From positions 1 to 64,000 of the forward strand of contig NZ_LCYG01000019.1 in the NCBI RefSeq assembly GCF_001017175.1: 64,000 nt of DNA, in the 5' to 3' direction. Under the pieces are notes generated by a model. It made no database searches, had not been told where the DNA came from, and saw only the letters and a list, made by a program, of their open reading frames with translations. Within the stretch, counting starts at the first letter, position 1, and each line of letters begins with the position of its first letter. The DNA is from Microvirga vignae. GTDB taxonomy: Bacteria; Pseudomonadota; Alphaproteobacteria; Rhizobiales; Beijerinckiaceae. This document shows, one piece after another, positions 17,479 through 25,526 of the stretch. A program made the position numbers and the translations under genes.

Positions 17479-17814
17479 TCAAGCCTTCATGGTCTTGGAC
17501 AGAAGGCCCTCGAAAGGCTTGAACGTGTCGGTGGCGAGCGCCGTGTAGAGGGCACCCATCTTGCTGGACTGAGCGACAAGGCTCTCGTAAGCGCCCTTGG
17601 CGTAGGAGGTCTGCACCTCGATCGCCTTCTCAAGGCTCTGGGCGCCGATCAGCTTCTCAAAGGTGGCAGAGTTGTGCTCGAAGGACTTGCGAGCGAACTC
17701 GGCGGTTTCATTGGCGATAGCCTGGGCATTCGTAGAGAAGGCGCCCGCGGCCTTGATTGCAGCTTCCAGATTTTCCTGGCCAAGCTTTTGCAGGTTTGTA
17801 TACGGCTGAAGCAT
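17479..17814 (-). CDS. Phasin family protein
   Basis: The 111-residue, nearly all-helical protein is of the phasin_2 type. Phasins coat polyhydroxyalkanoate granules and limit their size. The N-terminus LQPYTNLQKLGQENLEAAIKA and the central ANETAEFARKSFEHNSATFEKLIGA segment are typical. There is no signal peptide and few aromatic residues apart from Tyr/Phe on the amphipathic faces. I chose the ATG at 17814 because GAGG lies 7 nt upstream. The upstream region holds a strong promoter with two TGCA-centred palindromes, consistent with control by the PHB-sensing repressor PhaR. PHB synthase genes are not in the window. Confidence 0.88.
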   Translation of the reverse strand: MLQPYTNLQKLGQENLEAAIKAAGAFSTNAQAIANETAEFARKSFEHNSATFEKLIGAQSLEKAIEVQTSYAKGAYESLVAQSSKMGALYTALATDTFKPFEGLLSKTMKA

Positions 17815-17875
17815 TGTGAACCTCGACAATAAGGCGTTTAATGGCACCAAGTGCCGGAGAATAGTGACGGAACCT

Positions 17876-17926
17876 ATTATGTGCACTGCACAAAAATTGT
17901 CAAGCGATATTGTGCAGCGCACAATA
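17876..17926 (-). promoter_or_regulatory. Phasin promoter with two PhaR-like operators
   Basis: On the minus strand TTGACA (17903-17898), 16 nt, CATAAT (17881-17876) forms a near-consensus housekeeping promoter. One palindrome, TGTGCACTGCACA (17880-17892), overlaps the spacer and the edge of the -10. A second, TATTGTGC-AGC-GCACAATA (17908-17926), sits just upstream of the -35. TGCA-rich palindromes of this type bind PhaR in Paracoccus and Rhodobacter; the match is by analogy. Confidence 0.65.
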
Positions 17927-18069
17927 AGACATGCCGTTAAGTCACCCCCTGTTAACGCCCCCGTAACCGCATCCTCTTACGGTCAAAGGATGTGTTGCGC
18001 CGGCAACAATCTCCGTTTGGAGAACCGGTCGCAGAGGCTTGAGACCAAACTCAACAGGGATTTTTCAGC

Positions 18070-19656
18070 ATGACTTCGGTTTGGGTAGGACGCCGAACTG
18101 CTTGGACTTTTATTGGTATTGTCACTTCTGCCGCCATTGCCTTTTCTGCTCCCGCTGAAGCGGCGCGCCGCAAGGTGAGCTCCAGAGGGGGTGGCTACAG
18201 CCCTCCCACGGCCTCGATCGTCGTGGACGCCAAGACCGGCAAGATCCTGCAGGGCGAAAACATCGACGAGCCCCGCATTCCTGCCTCTATCACCAAAGTG
18301 ATGAGCCTCTACCTGCTGTTCGAACAGCTTGAGCGCGGGCGCATGACCCTGAACACTCCGCTCACTGTGTCGGAATACGCCTCAAGCCAGCCCCCGACGA
18401 AGCTGGGCCTGCGCCCTGGCTCGACCATCGAGGTCGAAGACGCCATCAAGGCCATGGTGACCCTCTCCGCCAACGACGTCTCCGTCGTGGTGGCCGAGAA
18501 CATCGCCGGCTCCGAGGACGCGTTCGCGAGCATGATGACGCGCAGGGCCCGGGAACTCGGCATGAATTCCTCAGAGTTCCACAATCCCCATGGCCTGCCG
18601 CATTCCCCGCCGAACATCACCACGGCGCGGGACCTCTCGATCCTGGGCCGTGCGATCCAGGACCGCTTCCCGAAATATTTCGCCTATTTCGACACCCGCT
18701 CCTTCCAGTATGGCAAGCGCACCATTCGCGGCCACAACCGGCTTCTCGGCAAGGTGCCCGGCGTGGACGGCATCAAGACCGGCTATACCCGCCTCTCCGG
18801 CTTCAACCTGCTGACATCGGTCAACACGGATACCCGCAGCATCGTCGCCGTGGTTCTGGGCGGCCGTTCCGGCGCATCCCGCGATCAGAAGATGGCCGGC
18901 CTGATCGATGCTCACCTGCCGCGCGCCTATGCGGGTGCTCGCATTGCTCCGCCGGTCGTCGAGCGCGGCGCGCAGACGACGCAGGTCGCCGAAGCTCCGG
19001 AACCAGCTCCTGTGAAGGTGGCTTCTGCCACACCGCAGGCTCCTGTCGCTCAGGCGGCGGCTACGACAGCTCCCGTGCCCACCGCCGCTCCCGAGCGCAA
19101 GCCGCTTGACCTGAACGCTCTGCGCCCCGTCGTAGCTTCCGCGGCAGGCGCCAGCTCCACCACGACCCCATCCTCGGCCTCCTCCATCCGCTGGCAGAAG
19201 GGGCAGGAACCGCTGCCGCTGAATGCCCAGGCTTATGCCGCCCTTCAGCCTCAAGCAGCTCCGTCTCAGATCACCGACACGCAAAAGGCCGCCCTGCAGG
19301 CAAAGATCGAGACCAAGACCGCCACTCCGGCCCAAGCCGAGCCGACAAAGATTGCGTCCCTCAAGATGGAGGCTCCCAGGGCTCTGGCTCCTGAGGCCAA
19401 GAAGACCGTCACAGGCTGGGTGATCCAGCTCGGCGCGACGGATGACGAAGAGAAAGCGAAGGATATTCTGGACTCCGCCCGCAGCCGCTTCAGCAAGGTG
19501 TTGGGCAAGGCCTCTCCCTTCACCGAGAAGGTGACTTCCAACGGTGGCACCCTCTATCGTGCCCGCTTCTCCGGCTTCCAGGAATCCGGCGATGCCGAGA
19601 AGGCCTGCAAGCAGCTGAAGAAGGGCGGCATGAGCTGCTTCGCCTCTCGCGGCTGA
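18070..19656 (+). CDS. D-alanyl-D-alanine carboxypeptidase with C-terminal SPOR domain
   Basis: The 528-residue periplasmic enzyme trims the terminal D-Ala of peptidoglycan pentapeptides. A signal peptide (to about residue 32) precedes a class S11 domain with all three motifs: SITK (73-76), SAN (133-135) and KTG (236-238). A long Ala/Pro-rich linker (about 300-450) leads to a SPOR domain (about 452-528), which binds denuded glycan at the septum. This architecture suggests a division-site carboxypeptidase and is usual in Hyphomicrobiales. It replaces the membrane-anchoring amphipathic helix of E. coli PBP5. Confidence 0.92.
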   Translation: MTSVWVGRRTAWTFIGIVTSAAIAFSAPAEAARRKVSSRGGGYSPPTASIVVDAKTGKILQGENIDEPRIPASITKVMSLYLLFEQLERGRMTLNTPLTVSEYASSQPPTKLGLRPGSTIEVEDAIKAMVTLSANDVSVVVAENIAGSEDAFASMMTRRARELGMNSSEFHNPHGLPHSPPNITTARDLSILGRAIQDRFPKYFAYFDTRSFQYGKRTIRGHNRLLGKVPGVDGIKTGYTRLSGFNLLTSVNTDTRSIVAVVLGGRSGASRDQKMAGLIDAHLPRAYAGARIAPPVVERGAQTTQVAEAPEPAPVKVASATPQAPVAQAAATTAPVPTAAPERKPLDLNALRPVVASAAGASSTTTPSSASSIRWQKGQEPLPLNAQAYAALQPQAAPSQITDTQKAALQAKIETKTATPAQAEPTKIASLKMEAPRALAPEAKKTVTGWVIQLGATDDEEKAKDILDSARSRFSKVLGKASPFTEKVTSNGGTLYRARFSGFQESGDAEKACKQLKKGGMSCFASRG

Positions 19657-19688
19657 CGAAGTTTTAATCTCTCGCAGTTTTACTGTCA

Positions 19689-19717
19689 GCGACGGTACAG
19701 TGTGTTTGTACCGTCGC
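19689..19717. terminator. Bidirectional hairpin between convergent genes
   Basis: GCGACGGTACA (19689-19699) pairs perfectly with TGTACCGTCGC (19707-19717) around a 7-nt loop. It lies between the convergent carboxypeptidase and J-domain genes. There is no strong T-run, so termination is inferred from position. Confidence 0.6.
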
Positions 19718-19745
19718 AGTTCAAAACCGGATCGCGCGTGGAGTA

Positions 19746-20456
19746 TCAGCGATGTCGGCCCAGCAGGACTTCTCTCGCCTGATTTACGCGAGCAGCGAGG
19801 TACGCCGTCCCTCCCTGATCGGGATGGAGTTTCTTGATCAGCGTGCGATGCGCATGTCTGATCTCATCGAGGCTCGCTCCCGGCTTAAGCCCCAGGATCT
19901 GGTAGGCTTCATCTTTCGTCATTATGCCCGACTGCGCATGAGTGCGCGTCCGCGTGTCTCGATCGCCCTGAGCGTCTTCACGCCAGCCGGAAAACCGGCG
20001 ATCAAGATAAGCCTCTAGAAGAGGCACGCCCTCTGGATCGAGAGCGCTGCACTCGTCGTAAAGGCCGCGTAGGCTCTCTGGATTAAGGCTCGACAGGCGA
20101 CGGCCTGTAAAGGTACCCGCCAGGACACTGCCTTCCACTCCCCCTGTGGCATGGTCGATTTCCATTTCGATCATGGCGGATCGAATCCGGGAAAAGCGAC
20201 CCGACACTTTCTGAAAACGCCCCCAGGATCCGGGGAGCGGAAGCCCACCCCAGCCCAAGAGCCAAGCGCCCAGACCACCCACAAAAAGGGCTGTGGCAAT
20301 CTGCCCCTTGGCGCCCAGCACCACAGCCGCGCCGAGGGCGGCAATCCCGCCGACAATCTTCACGGCCTTGGCCACGGCGGCCGTGTCGGATCGGGAAAAG
20401 ACTTTCAGCAGCCACCAGATAAGAGCAGCAGCCGCAATTCCATAAAGCAGCATCAT
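19746..20456 (-). CDS. Membrane-anchored J-domain (DnaJ-like) protein
   Basis: The 236-residue protein has two or three N-terminal hydrophobic segments (LLYGIAAAALIWWLLKVF and 35-75), a central region of about 80 residues, and a C-terminal J domain (about 178-236). The J domain carries the HPD tripeptide (LIKKLHPDQGG) and the start KDEAYQILGLKPGASLDEIR. J domains stimulate DnaK ATPase. The reversed layout with a C-terminal J domain is like TIM14/Pam18 and like bacterial DjlA-related proteins. Its clients are unknown. Confidence 0.85.
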   Translation of the reverse strand: MMLLYGIAAAALIWWLLKVFSRSDTAAVAKAVKIVGGIAALGAAVVLGAKGQIATALFVGGLGAWLLGWGGLPLPGSWGRFQKVSGRFSRIRSAMIEMEIDHATGGVEGSVLAGTFTGRRLSSLNPESLRGLYDECSALDPEGVPLLEAYLDRRFSGWREDAQGDRDTRTRTHAQSGIMTKDEAYQILGLKPGASLDEIRHAHRTLIKKLHPDQGGTAYLAARVNQAREVLLGRHR

Positions 20457-20527
20457 GTGTTCATCCCCACCCCAAGATGTGGGCCGGGATAAGGCGCTTG
20501 TAAATTACCGGGGGTCCATTTCACGCG

Positions 20528-20558
20528 AAAGCCGGCCCTTCTTGCGAGGGACCGGCTT
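20528..20558 (-). terminator. Hairpin terminator after the 122-residue gene
   Basis: AAAGCCGG (20528-20535) pairs with the CCGGCTT around 20552-20558, with the loop partly closed by CCCTT/GAGGG. It lies about 30 nt past the stop of the minus-strand gene ending at 20589. Confidence 0.65.
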
Positions 20559-20588
20559 CCTAGGCCTGAAAAATCTCGTGTCGATGGC

Positions 20589-20957
20589 TTAGTGGAGGAG
20601 GCGCGCGGCACCGCGCTGGCTTTCCCGCTCCCAGGCCTGGATGACGATACCATTGATTCCGGAATCGTGCAGGCGGTCGCTCAAATCGATGAAGTGCCGT
20701 TCGGTCGCCTCCACGTCGATCTCGATCTGCTCGTCCTCGATCTGCTCGAGCTCGCAAGCTGCGTAACGTTCGTAAGCGGCCGACATCTCGGCATAGGCGA
20801 AAGCAACCGGCAGAGTGCGAAAGATGGTGGAGAAATCGTCGTCCAACTCTCCCGTCATCAGATCGCGCATCTGGACGAGATATCCGTCCTCGTGCTCACA
20901 GACTTCATAACGCCAGTGCCGGCCTTCGGATGCAGACAGGAGCATCGGAACCTCCAC
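20589..20957 (-). CDS. Conserved hypothetical acidic protein
   Basis: The 122-residue soluble protein is acidic in its middle (EQIEDEQIEIDVEATERH). The N-terminal half resembles a small beta sheet (RHWRYEVCEHEDGYLVQMRDLMTGE), the rest is helical. Start codons at 20957 and 20945 are both possible; GGAGG precedes neither at ideal spacing, although the first has TGGAGG close by. I recognise no named family. Confidence 0.65.
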   Translation of the reverse strand: MEVPMLLSASEGRHWRYEVCEHEDGYLVQMRDLMTGELDDDFSTIFRTLPVAFAYAEMSAAYERYAACELEQIEDEQIEIDVEATERHFIDLSDRLHDSGINGIVIQAWERESQRGAARLLH

Positions 20958-21025
20958 TCAACTGAACTGAAAGGCCAATGCGAATCCAGGCAGCGGGGTT
21001 CCAAGATGTTCCCCAGCAAAAAAGT

Positions 21026-21277
21026 CTAATGTCGCCAGCTCGTTTCGGCTCTTATACGCCCGCCGATGCGCAGCGTCGTGCCGTGACCCAGATCGATGGC
21101 ACCTTTATCGTTCTTCAGAGCATCAGCCTGCTGGCCTTTTGCGCGAACGACGTCCTTGCATGCCTCCGGCACCTCGATCACCTGGCCTGGCTTCGGATCA
21201 GGGATGCGGCACTCTTTCGCAAGGGCTGGCCCCACCAATACGAACAGGGAAGTTGCCAGAATGGTCAGGCGCGTCAT
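21026..21277 (-). CDS. Small periplasmic protein
   Basis: The 83-residue product has a signal peptide (MTRLTILATSLFVLVGPALA) and a mature part of about 63 residues with two Cys (KECRIPDP and PEACKDVV), which could form a disulfide. I chose the ATG at 21277 because GGAG precedes it and the signal peptide starts there; the frame open to 21562 runs through the DUF1489 gene on the same strand. It lies 23 nt downstream of that gene and is probably co-transcribed. Function is unknown. Confidence 0.7.
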   Translation of the reverse strand: MTRLTILATSLFVLVGPALAKECRIPDPKPGQVIEVPEACKDVVRAKGQQADALKNDKGAIDLGHGTTLRIGGRIRAETSWRH

Positions 21278-21300
21278 AACCCGCTCCAGATTCACATAAG

Positions 21301-21738
21301 TTAAAGCAAGCCGAGTTCGGCCAGCTCTCGTCGCATGTCCTCGGGCATCTTGGCAAGATCGCCTGCTTTCCCGTCGATATCGCGTGGCGCATCCTTCACG
21401 ACGAGATAGCGCCAGCCCTGGAAAGGCCTGTAGGGGCGCGGCTCCACGGGGATCACCTTCGGCTCCAGCACAAGTCGGCAGCGCCCGATACCGTCCGCAT
21501 CCGTGAAGGGGCGCACATCCAGGAGTTTCTGGCGCGCAGCGACCTGGCCCTTGATCACCCAATAGAGAGAGCCGCCATCCAAGAGCTCTTCCACGCGCTT
21601 AGGCACCATACGGGTGGTGTGCGTCTGCTCGTAGTCACGACCGAGCCGCTGATGATGCGCGCGGTTCTCCTCGATCCATTCCTCGAGATCGGTAATGGAT
21701 TCGCAGCCTACGCAGAGTTTGATCAGATGAAGGGCCAT
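21301..21738 (-). CDS. DUF1489 family protein
   Basis: The 145-residue cytoplasmic protein matches the alphaproteobacterial DUF1489 family throughout, with HLIKLCVGCESITDLEEWI at the start, THTTRMVPKR and the C-terminal PEDMRRELAELGLL. Function is unknown. It lies 55 nt downstream of the carboxylase gene on the same strand and is widely found next to housekeeping genes. Confidence 0.85.
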   Translation of the reverse strand: MALHLIKLCVGCESITDLEEWIEENRAHHQRLGRDYEQTHTTRMVPKRVEELLDGGSLYWVIKGQVAARQKLLDVRPFTDADGIGRCRLVLEPKVIPVEPRPYRPFQGWRYLVVKDAPRDIDGKAGDLAKMPEDMRRELAELGLL

Positions 21739-21793
21739 GTCAGCGTTGAACCATGCGCGCGGCGCATCGCAAATCCGGCGATGCGCCGCACTT

Positions 21794-23773
21794 CTATTCC
21801 TCTTCAGCCTTCAGCACAATGAGGCGCGCGCCTTCCGCCACCTGCGCACCGGGCTCGGCGGCAATCTCCGCCACCTCGCCATCCGAGGGTGCGACGAGCA
21901 CGTGCTCCATCTTCATCGCCTCGACGATGGCAAGGCGCTGCCCCTTCTCGACTTTCTCTCCTGGTTGCACGAACACGGCAACCAGCTTGCCATGCATCGG
22001 CGCCTTCACCGAGCCACCCTCATCCATGTGTTCGAGATCGATATCGAATGGATCATAAGGCTGCACGAGTGTCTGACGACCCTTCCTGAAGATGTAGACT
22101 CCATGCGGTGCATCGACCTCTCGGTCGACTTGCTCATCAACCCATGGATCGCTCTCGCCCACCGCCACGGTGCTGACACCAGGATGTTCGGGACTGAATA
22201 TCTCACGCGCATCGACACGTTCACCATCAACACGCAACGGCATGCCGACGCTGCGCGTTCCGAGCAGTTGGAAACCATCCGGCTCCGACCAGGGAGATAA
22301 AGGCTCGTCATTTCTCAGATGCTCTGTCATCCGTAGCCGGTCGATCTCCCGCGAGACCAAGGCTGCTGCACCGAAGGAAACGGCAATCTCGTCCAGAGGC
22401 TGCGGCACAACGCCGAGGCTGTCCAGATTGCGATCGATAAATCCGGTATCGAACTGCCCTGCCCTGAACTTGCGCGCTTCGCACAGCTTCTTCAGGAACG
22501 CGACATTGGTCTTCGGACCTGCGACGATCGTCTGGCCGAGTGCTTCCGCAAGCATCGACAAAGCCTCTTCGCGCGTTCCGCCATGCGCAATCACCTTCGC
22601 GATCATCGGATCGTAGTAAGGCGTCACCTCGGCTCCGGCCTCGACACCGGTATCGATGCGAATGCCTTCACCCTCCGGAAAATCGAGCGCCCAGAGCTTT
22701 CCTGTCGACGGCAGGAATTCCTTCTCCGGGTCTTCGGCATAAAGGCGCGCCTCGACCGCATGGCCGTTGATCGTCAGATCGCCTTGAGTGAACGGCAGCT
22801 TCTCGCCGGAGGCTGCGCGAAACTGCAGTTCCACGAGATCGAGCCCGGTGATCGCTTCCGTCACCGGATGCTCCACCTGCAGGCGCGTGTTCATTTCCAT
22901 GAAATAGAAGCGGTCGGCGCGAAGGCCCTCGCGTCCGTCGGCGATGAACTCAACCGTGCCTGCGCCTACATAACCCACAGCGCGTGCGGCTTCGACGGCC
23001 GCCTGTCCCATGGCTTGGCGCATCTCCGGCGTCATGCCGGGAGCCGGCGCTTCTTCGATCACCTTCTGATGGCGGCGCTGGAGCGAGCAATCGCGCTCGA
23101 AGAGATGCACCACATTGCCGTGCGCATCCGCGAACACCTGGATCTCGATGTGGCGCGGCGAGAGAATGTATTTTTCCACCAGCACACGCGGATCGCCGAA
23201 GGCGCTCGAGGCCTCGCGTTGGGCACTCTCGAGAGCAGCATCGAAATCAGCTGCCTTCTCGACGCGCTTCATCCCCTTGCCGCCGCCGCCCGCGACAGCC
23301 TTGATGAGCACGGGATAGCCGATCTCGTAAGCCTTCTGGCGCAGGAAATCCGGATCCTGCTTCGAGCCGTGATAGCCAGGCACCACGGGCACGTTTGCCT
23401 GCTGCACGAGCGCTTTTGCCGCATCCTTCAGGCCCATGGCCTTGATGGCGGAGGCCGGCGGGCCGACGAACACGACGCCATTAGCGGCACAGGCCTCGGC
23501 GAATTCAGCGCGCTCGGAGAGGAAACCATAGCCGGGATGGATGGAGGCAGCCTTCGTGCGCTTGGCGACCTCGATGATCTTGTCGATCTTTAGATAACTT
23601 TCGCGGGCGGGCGCGGGACCGATCAGGTGCGCCTCATCCGCCATCTGCACAAAGAGCGCATTCGCATCCGCCTCCGAATAGACCGCGATGGTGCGCATCC
23701 CCAGCCGCTTGGCGGTGCGAATGATCCGGCAGGCAATCTCGCCGCGATTGGCGATGAGGACACTCTCGAGCAT
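21794..23773 (-). CDS. Acyl-CoA carboxylase alpha subunit (biotin carboxylase plus BCCP)
   Basis: The protein of about 659 residues fuses an ATP-grasp biotin carboxylase (1-450; SVLIANRGEIACRI, GGGGKGMKRV, EMNTRLQVEHPVTE), a middle BT-like domain and a C-terminal biotinyl domain with the acceptor Lys in EAMKMEHVLVAP. Such subunits work with a carboxyltransferase beta subunit in methylcrotonyl-CoA (leucine breakdown), propionyl-CoA or geranyl-CoA carboxylases. Length and the short middle domain fit methylcrotonyl-CoA carboxylase best. No beta subunit is in the window, so the substrate is open. ATG 23773 has AAGGG at good spacing; ATG 23779 is the alternative. Confidence 0.9.
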   Translation of the reverse strand: MLESVLIANRGEIACRIIRTAKRLGMRTIAVYSEADANALFVQMADEAHLIGPAPARESYLKIDKIIEVAKRTKAASIHPGYGFLSERAEFAEACAANGVVFVGPPASAIKAMGLKDAAKALVQQANVPVVPGYHGSKQDPDFLRQKAYEIGYPVLIKAVAGGGGKGMKRVEKAADFDAALESAQREASSAFGDPRVLVEKYILSPRHIEIQVFADAHGNVVHLFERDCSLQRRHQKVIEEAPAPGMTPEMRQAMGQAAVEAARAVGYVGAGTVEFIADGREGLRADRFYFMEMNTRLQVEHPVTEAITGLDLVELQFRAASGEKLPFTQGDLTINGHAVEARLYAEDPEKEFLPSTGKLWALDFPEGEGIRIDTGVEAGAEVTPYYDPMIAKVIAHGGTREEALSMLAEALGQTIVAGPKTNVAFLKKLCEARKFRAGQFDTGFIDRNLDSLGVVPQPLDEIAVSFGAAALVSREIDRLRMTEHLRNDEPLSPWSEPDGFQLLGTRSVGMPLRVDGERVDAREIFSPEHPGVSTVAVGESDPWVDEQVDREVDAPHGVYIFRKGRQTLVQPYDPFDIDLEHMDEGGSVKAPMHGKLVAVFVQPGEKVEKGQRLAIVEAMKMEHVLVAPSDGEVAEIAAEPGAQVAEGARLIVLKAEEE

Positions 23774-24034
23774 AGCCATCCCTTATAAGTCCGAATTCTG
23801 GTTCGGTTTTGTCAGAATCTACAGCAAAACCTAGGCCGCTTGTCACGCGGGAACAGCTTATTCCGAACCGTCCCTAACAGGCGAGACGGAGAGCCGCGGC
23901 CTGCCCGCATCCCGGTTCCGACTTTCGTCCGGCAGGTCGGCCAGGTCCTCTACAAAGGCCCTCTGCAAAATCCCTTGCAGGATCCCTTTGGAGGCAGCCC
24001 CTTGCCTACTTGCGAAACTCACGCTACCTTTTAC

Positions 24035-24051
24035 TTGCAAATGATTTGCAA
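24035..24051. promoter_or_regulatory. Mur/Fur-type operator before mntH
   Basis: TTGCAAAT-G-ATTTGCAA (24035-24051) is a perfect 17-bp palindrome with one central base. It closely resembles the Mur-responsive sequences upstream of manganese uptake genes in rhizobia and Brucella. It ends 15 nt before the mntH start, so a bound repressor would block transcription or initiation. Confidence 0.7.
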
Positions 24052-24066
24052 CTGCAGAAAGAGCCC

Positions 24067-25413
24067 ATGGATCAGTCAGCCCCTGTTTCCCTCGTGCGCA
24101 AAGCGGCCTGGCGTCAGGACGTGAGCCTGCCCTCCCTTCCGGAAGTGAATCGCTCGATCAAGGTGCGTCCCGGCTCCGCTTGGCGGCGGGCGGCTGCCTT
24201 CATGGGGCCGGGCTATCTCGTGGCCGTGGGCTACATGGACCCAGGCAACTGGGCGACCTCCATCGCGGGCGGCTCGAAATACGGCTATGCCCTGCTCTCG
24301 GTGGCCCTGATCTCGAACATCATGGCGATCATCCTGCAATCGCTCTGCGCCCGCCTTGCGGTGGCCACCGGCCGCGACCTCGCACAGGCCTGCCGGGATG
24401 CCTACCCGAGGCCCGTCGCCTGGGGCTTATGGCTTTTGGCAGAACTCGCCATCTGTGCCACGGATCTTGCCGAGGTGATCGGAACGGCGATTGGTCTCAA
24501 TCTTCTCTTTGGCATTCCGCTGGAGATCGGCGTCATCATCACGGCGCTGGACGTGTTCCTGATCCTCTATCTGCAGAATCTCGGCTTCCGCTGGGTCGAG
24601 GCCTTCATCATTACCCTGCTCGGCGTGATCGCCATCTGCTTCGGCACCCAGATCGCCATGGCTGATCCGGATTGGGGGGCAGTGATCACCGGCTTTGCGC
24701 CCACCACCGAGATCGTCACCAATCCGGACATGCTCTATCTCGCGCTCGGCATTCTTGGCGCGACGGTGATGCCACATAACCTCTATCTGCATTCCGGCAT
24801 CGTGCAGACACGAGCCTATGGCGAGACTTTGCCGGAAAAACGCGAGGCGATGCGCTTCGCAACGCTCGATTCCACCATCGCGCTGATGTTCGCGCTCACC
24901 ATCAACGCCTCTCTGCTGATCCTCGCGGCGGCAGCCTTCTACAGCACGGGACGCACGGAGATCGCGGAACTCGGAGAAGCGCATACCCTGCTGCAGCCGA
25001 TCTTAGGGAGCGCCATCGCGCCGATGCTGTTCGGCCTGTCGCTGCTCTGCTGCGGTCTCAACTCCACGGTGACCGCCACCATGGCAGGGCAAATCGTCAT
25101 GGAAGGTTTCATCAATTTCAGGATAGCGCCCTGGATGCGCCGCCTGATCACCCGTGGCATCGCCATTATCCCGGCAGCTGCCGTCACCATCGCCTATGGC
25201 GAGAGCGGCACCGCGAAACTGTTGATCCTCAGCCAAGTGATCTTGAGCCTTCAACTGCCCTTTGCGGTCGTCCCGCTCGTGGCAATGACAGCCTCCAAGC
25301 GGAAGATGGGTGAACTCGTCACACCGCGCTGGCTCACCGCCATCGCCGGTGTCATCGCGGCAGTGATCGTGGTGCTGAACGTGAAGCTGCTTGTGGACTT
25401 CGTGACGGGTTAA
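24067..25413 (+). CDS. mntH: Nramp-family divalent metal transporter (MntH)
   Basis: The 448-residue inner-membrane protein imports Mn2+ (and Fe2+) by proton symport. It has about 11 helices and the two family signatures: DPGNW in the first helix ([15 protein letters not shown]) and [10 protein letters not shown] in the sixth, which supply metal ligands. I chose the ATG at 24067 because AAAGAG precedes it; the longer frame from 24010 would read through the operator. The Mur-like palindrome directly upstream predicts repression when manganese is plentiful. Confidence 0.93.
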   Translation: MDQSAPVSLVRKAAWRQDVSLPSLPEVNRSIKVRPGSAWRRAAAFMGPGYLVAVGYMDPGNWATSIAGGSKYGYALLSVALISNIMAIILQSLCARLAVATGRDLAQACRDAYPRPVAWGLWLLAELAICATDLAEVIGTAIGLNLLFGIPLEIGVIITALDVFLILYLQNLGFRWVEAFIITLLGVIAICFGTQIAMADPDWGAVITGFAPTTEIVTNPDMLYLALGILGATVMPHNLYLHSGIVQTRAYGETLPEKREAMRFATLDSTIALMFALTINASLLILAAAAFYSTGRTEIAELGEAHTLLQPILGSAIAPMLFGLSLLCCGLNSTVTATMAGQIVMEGFINFRIAPWMRRLITRGIAIIPAAAVTIAYGESGTAKLLILSQVILSLQLPFAVVPLVAMTASKRKMGELVTPRWLTAIAGVIAAVIVVLNVKLLVDFVTG

Positions 25414-25420
25414 ACTCAGC

Positions 25421-25506
25421 GTCATGGCCGCACTTGTTGCGGCCATCCACGTCTTTGGGCACCGCGATTCAAAGACGTGGATGCCCGGCCTTGTGCCGGG
25501 CATGAC
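25421..25506. repeat. Rhizobial GTCATG…CATGAC dispersed repeat
   Basis: The ends are GTCATG (25421) and CATGAC (25506). Inside, CCACGTCTTTG (25447-25457) pairs with CAAAGACGTGG (25470-25480), and each arm has its own small hairpin (GCCGCACTTGTTGCGGC and GCCCGGCCTTGTGCCGGGC). This nested design is a common intergenic repeat in Bradyrhizobium and Methylobacteriaceae. It lies between convergent mntH and valS. Confidence 0.8.
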
Positions 25507-25526
25507 GGAGTGCCTTAGAAGGATAG

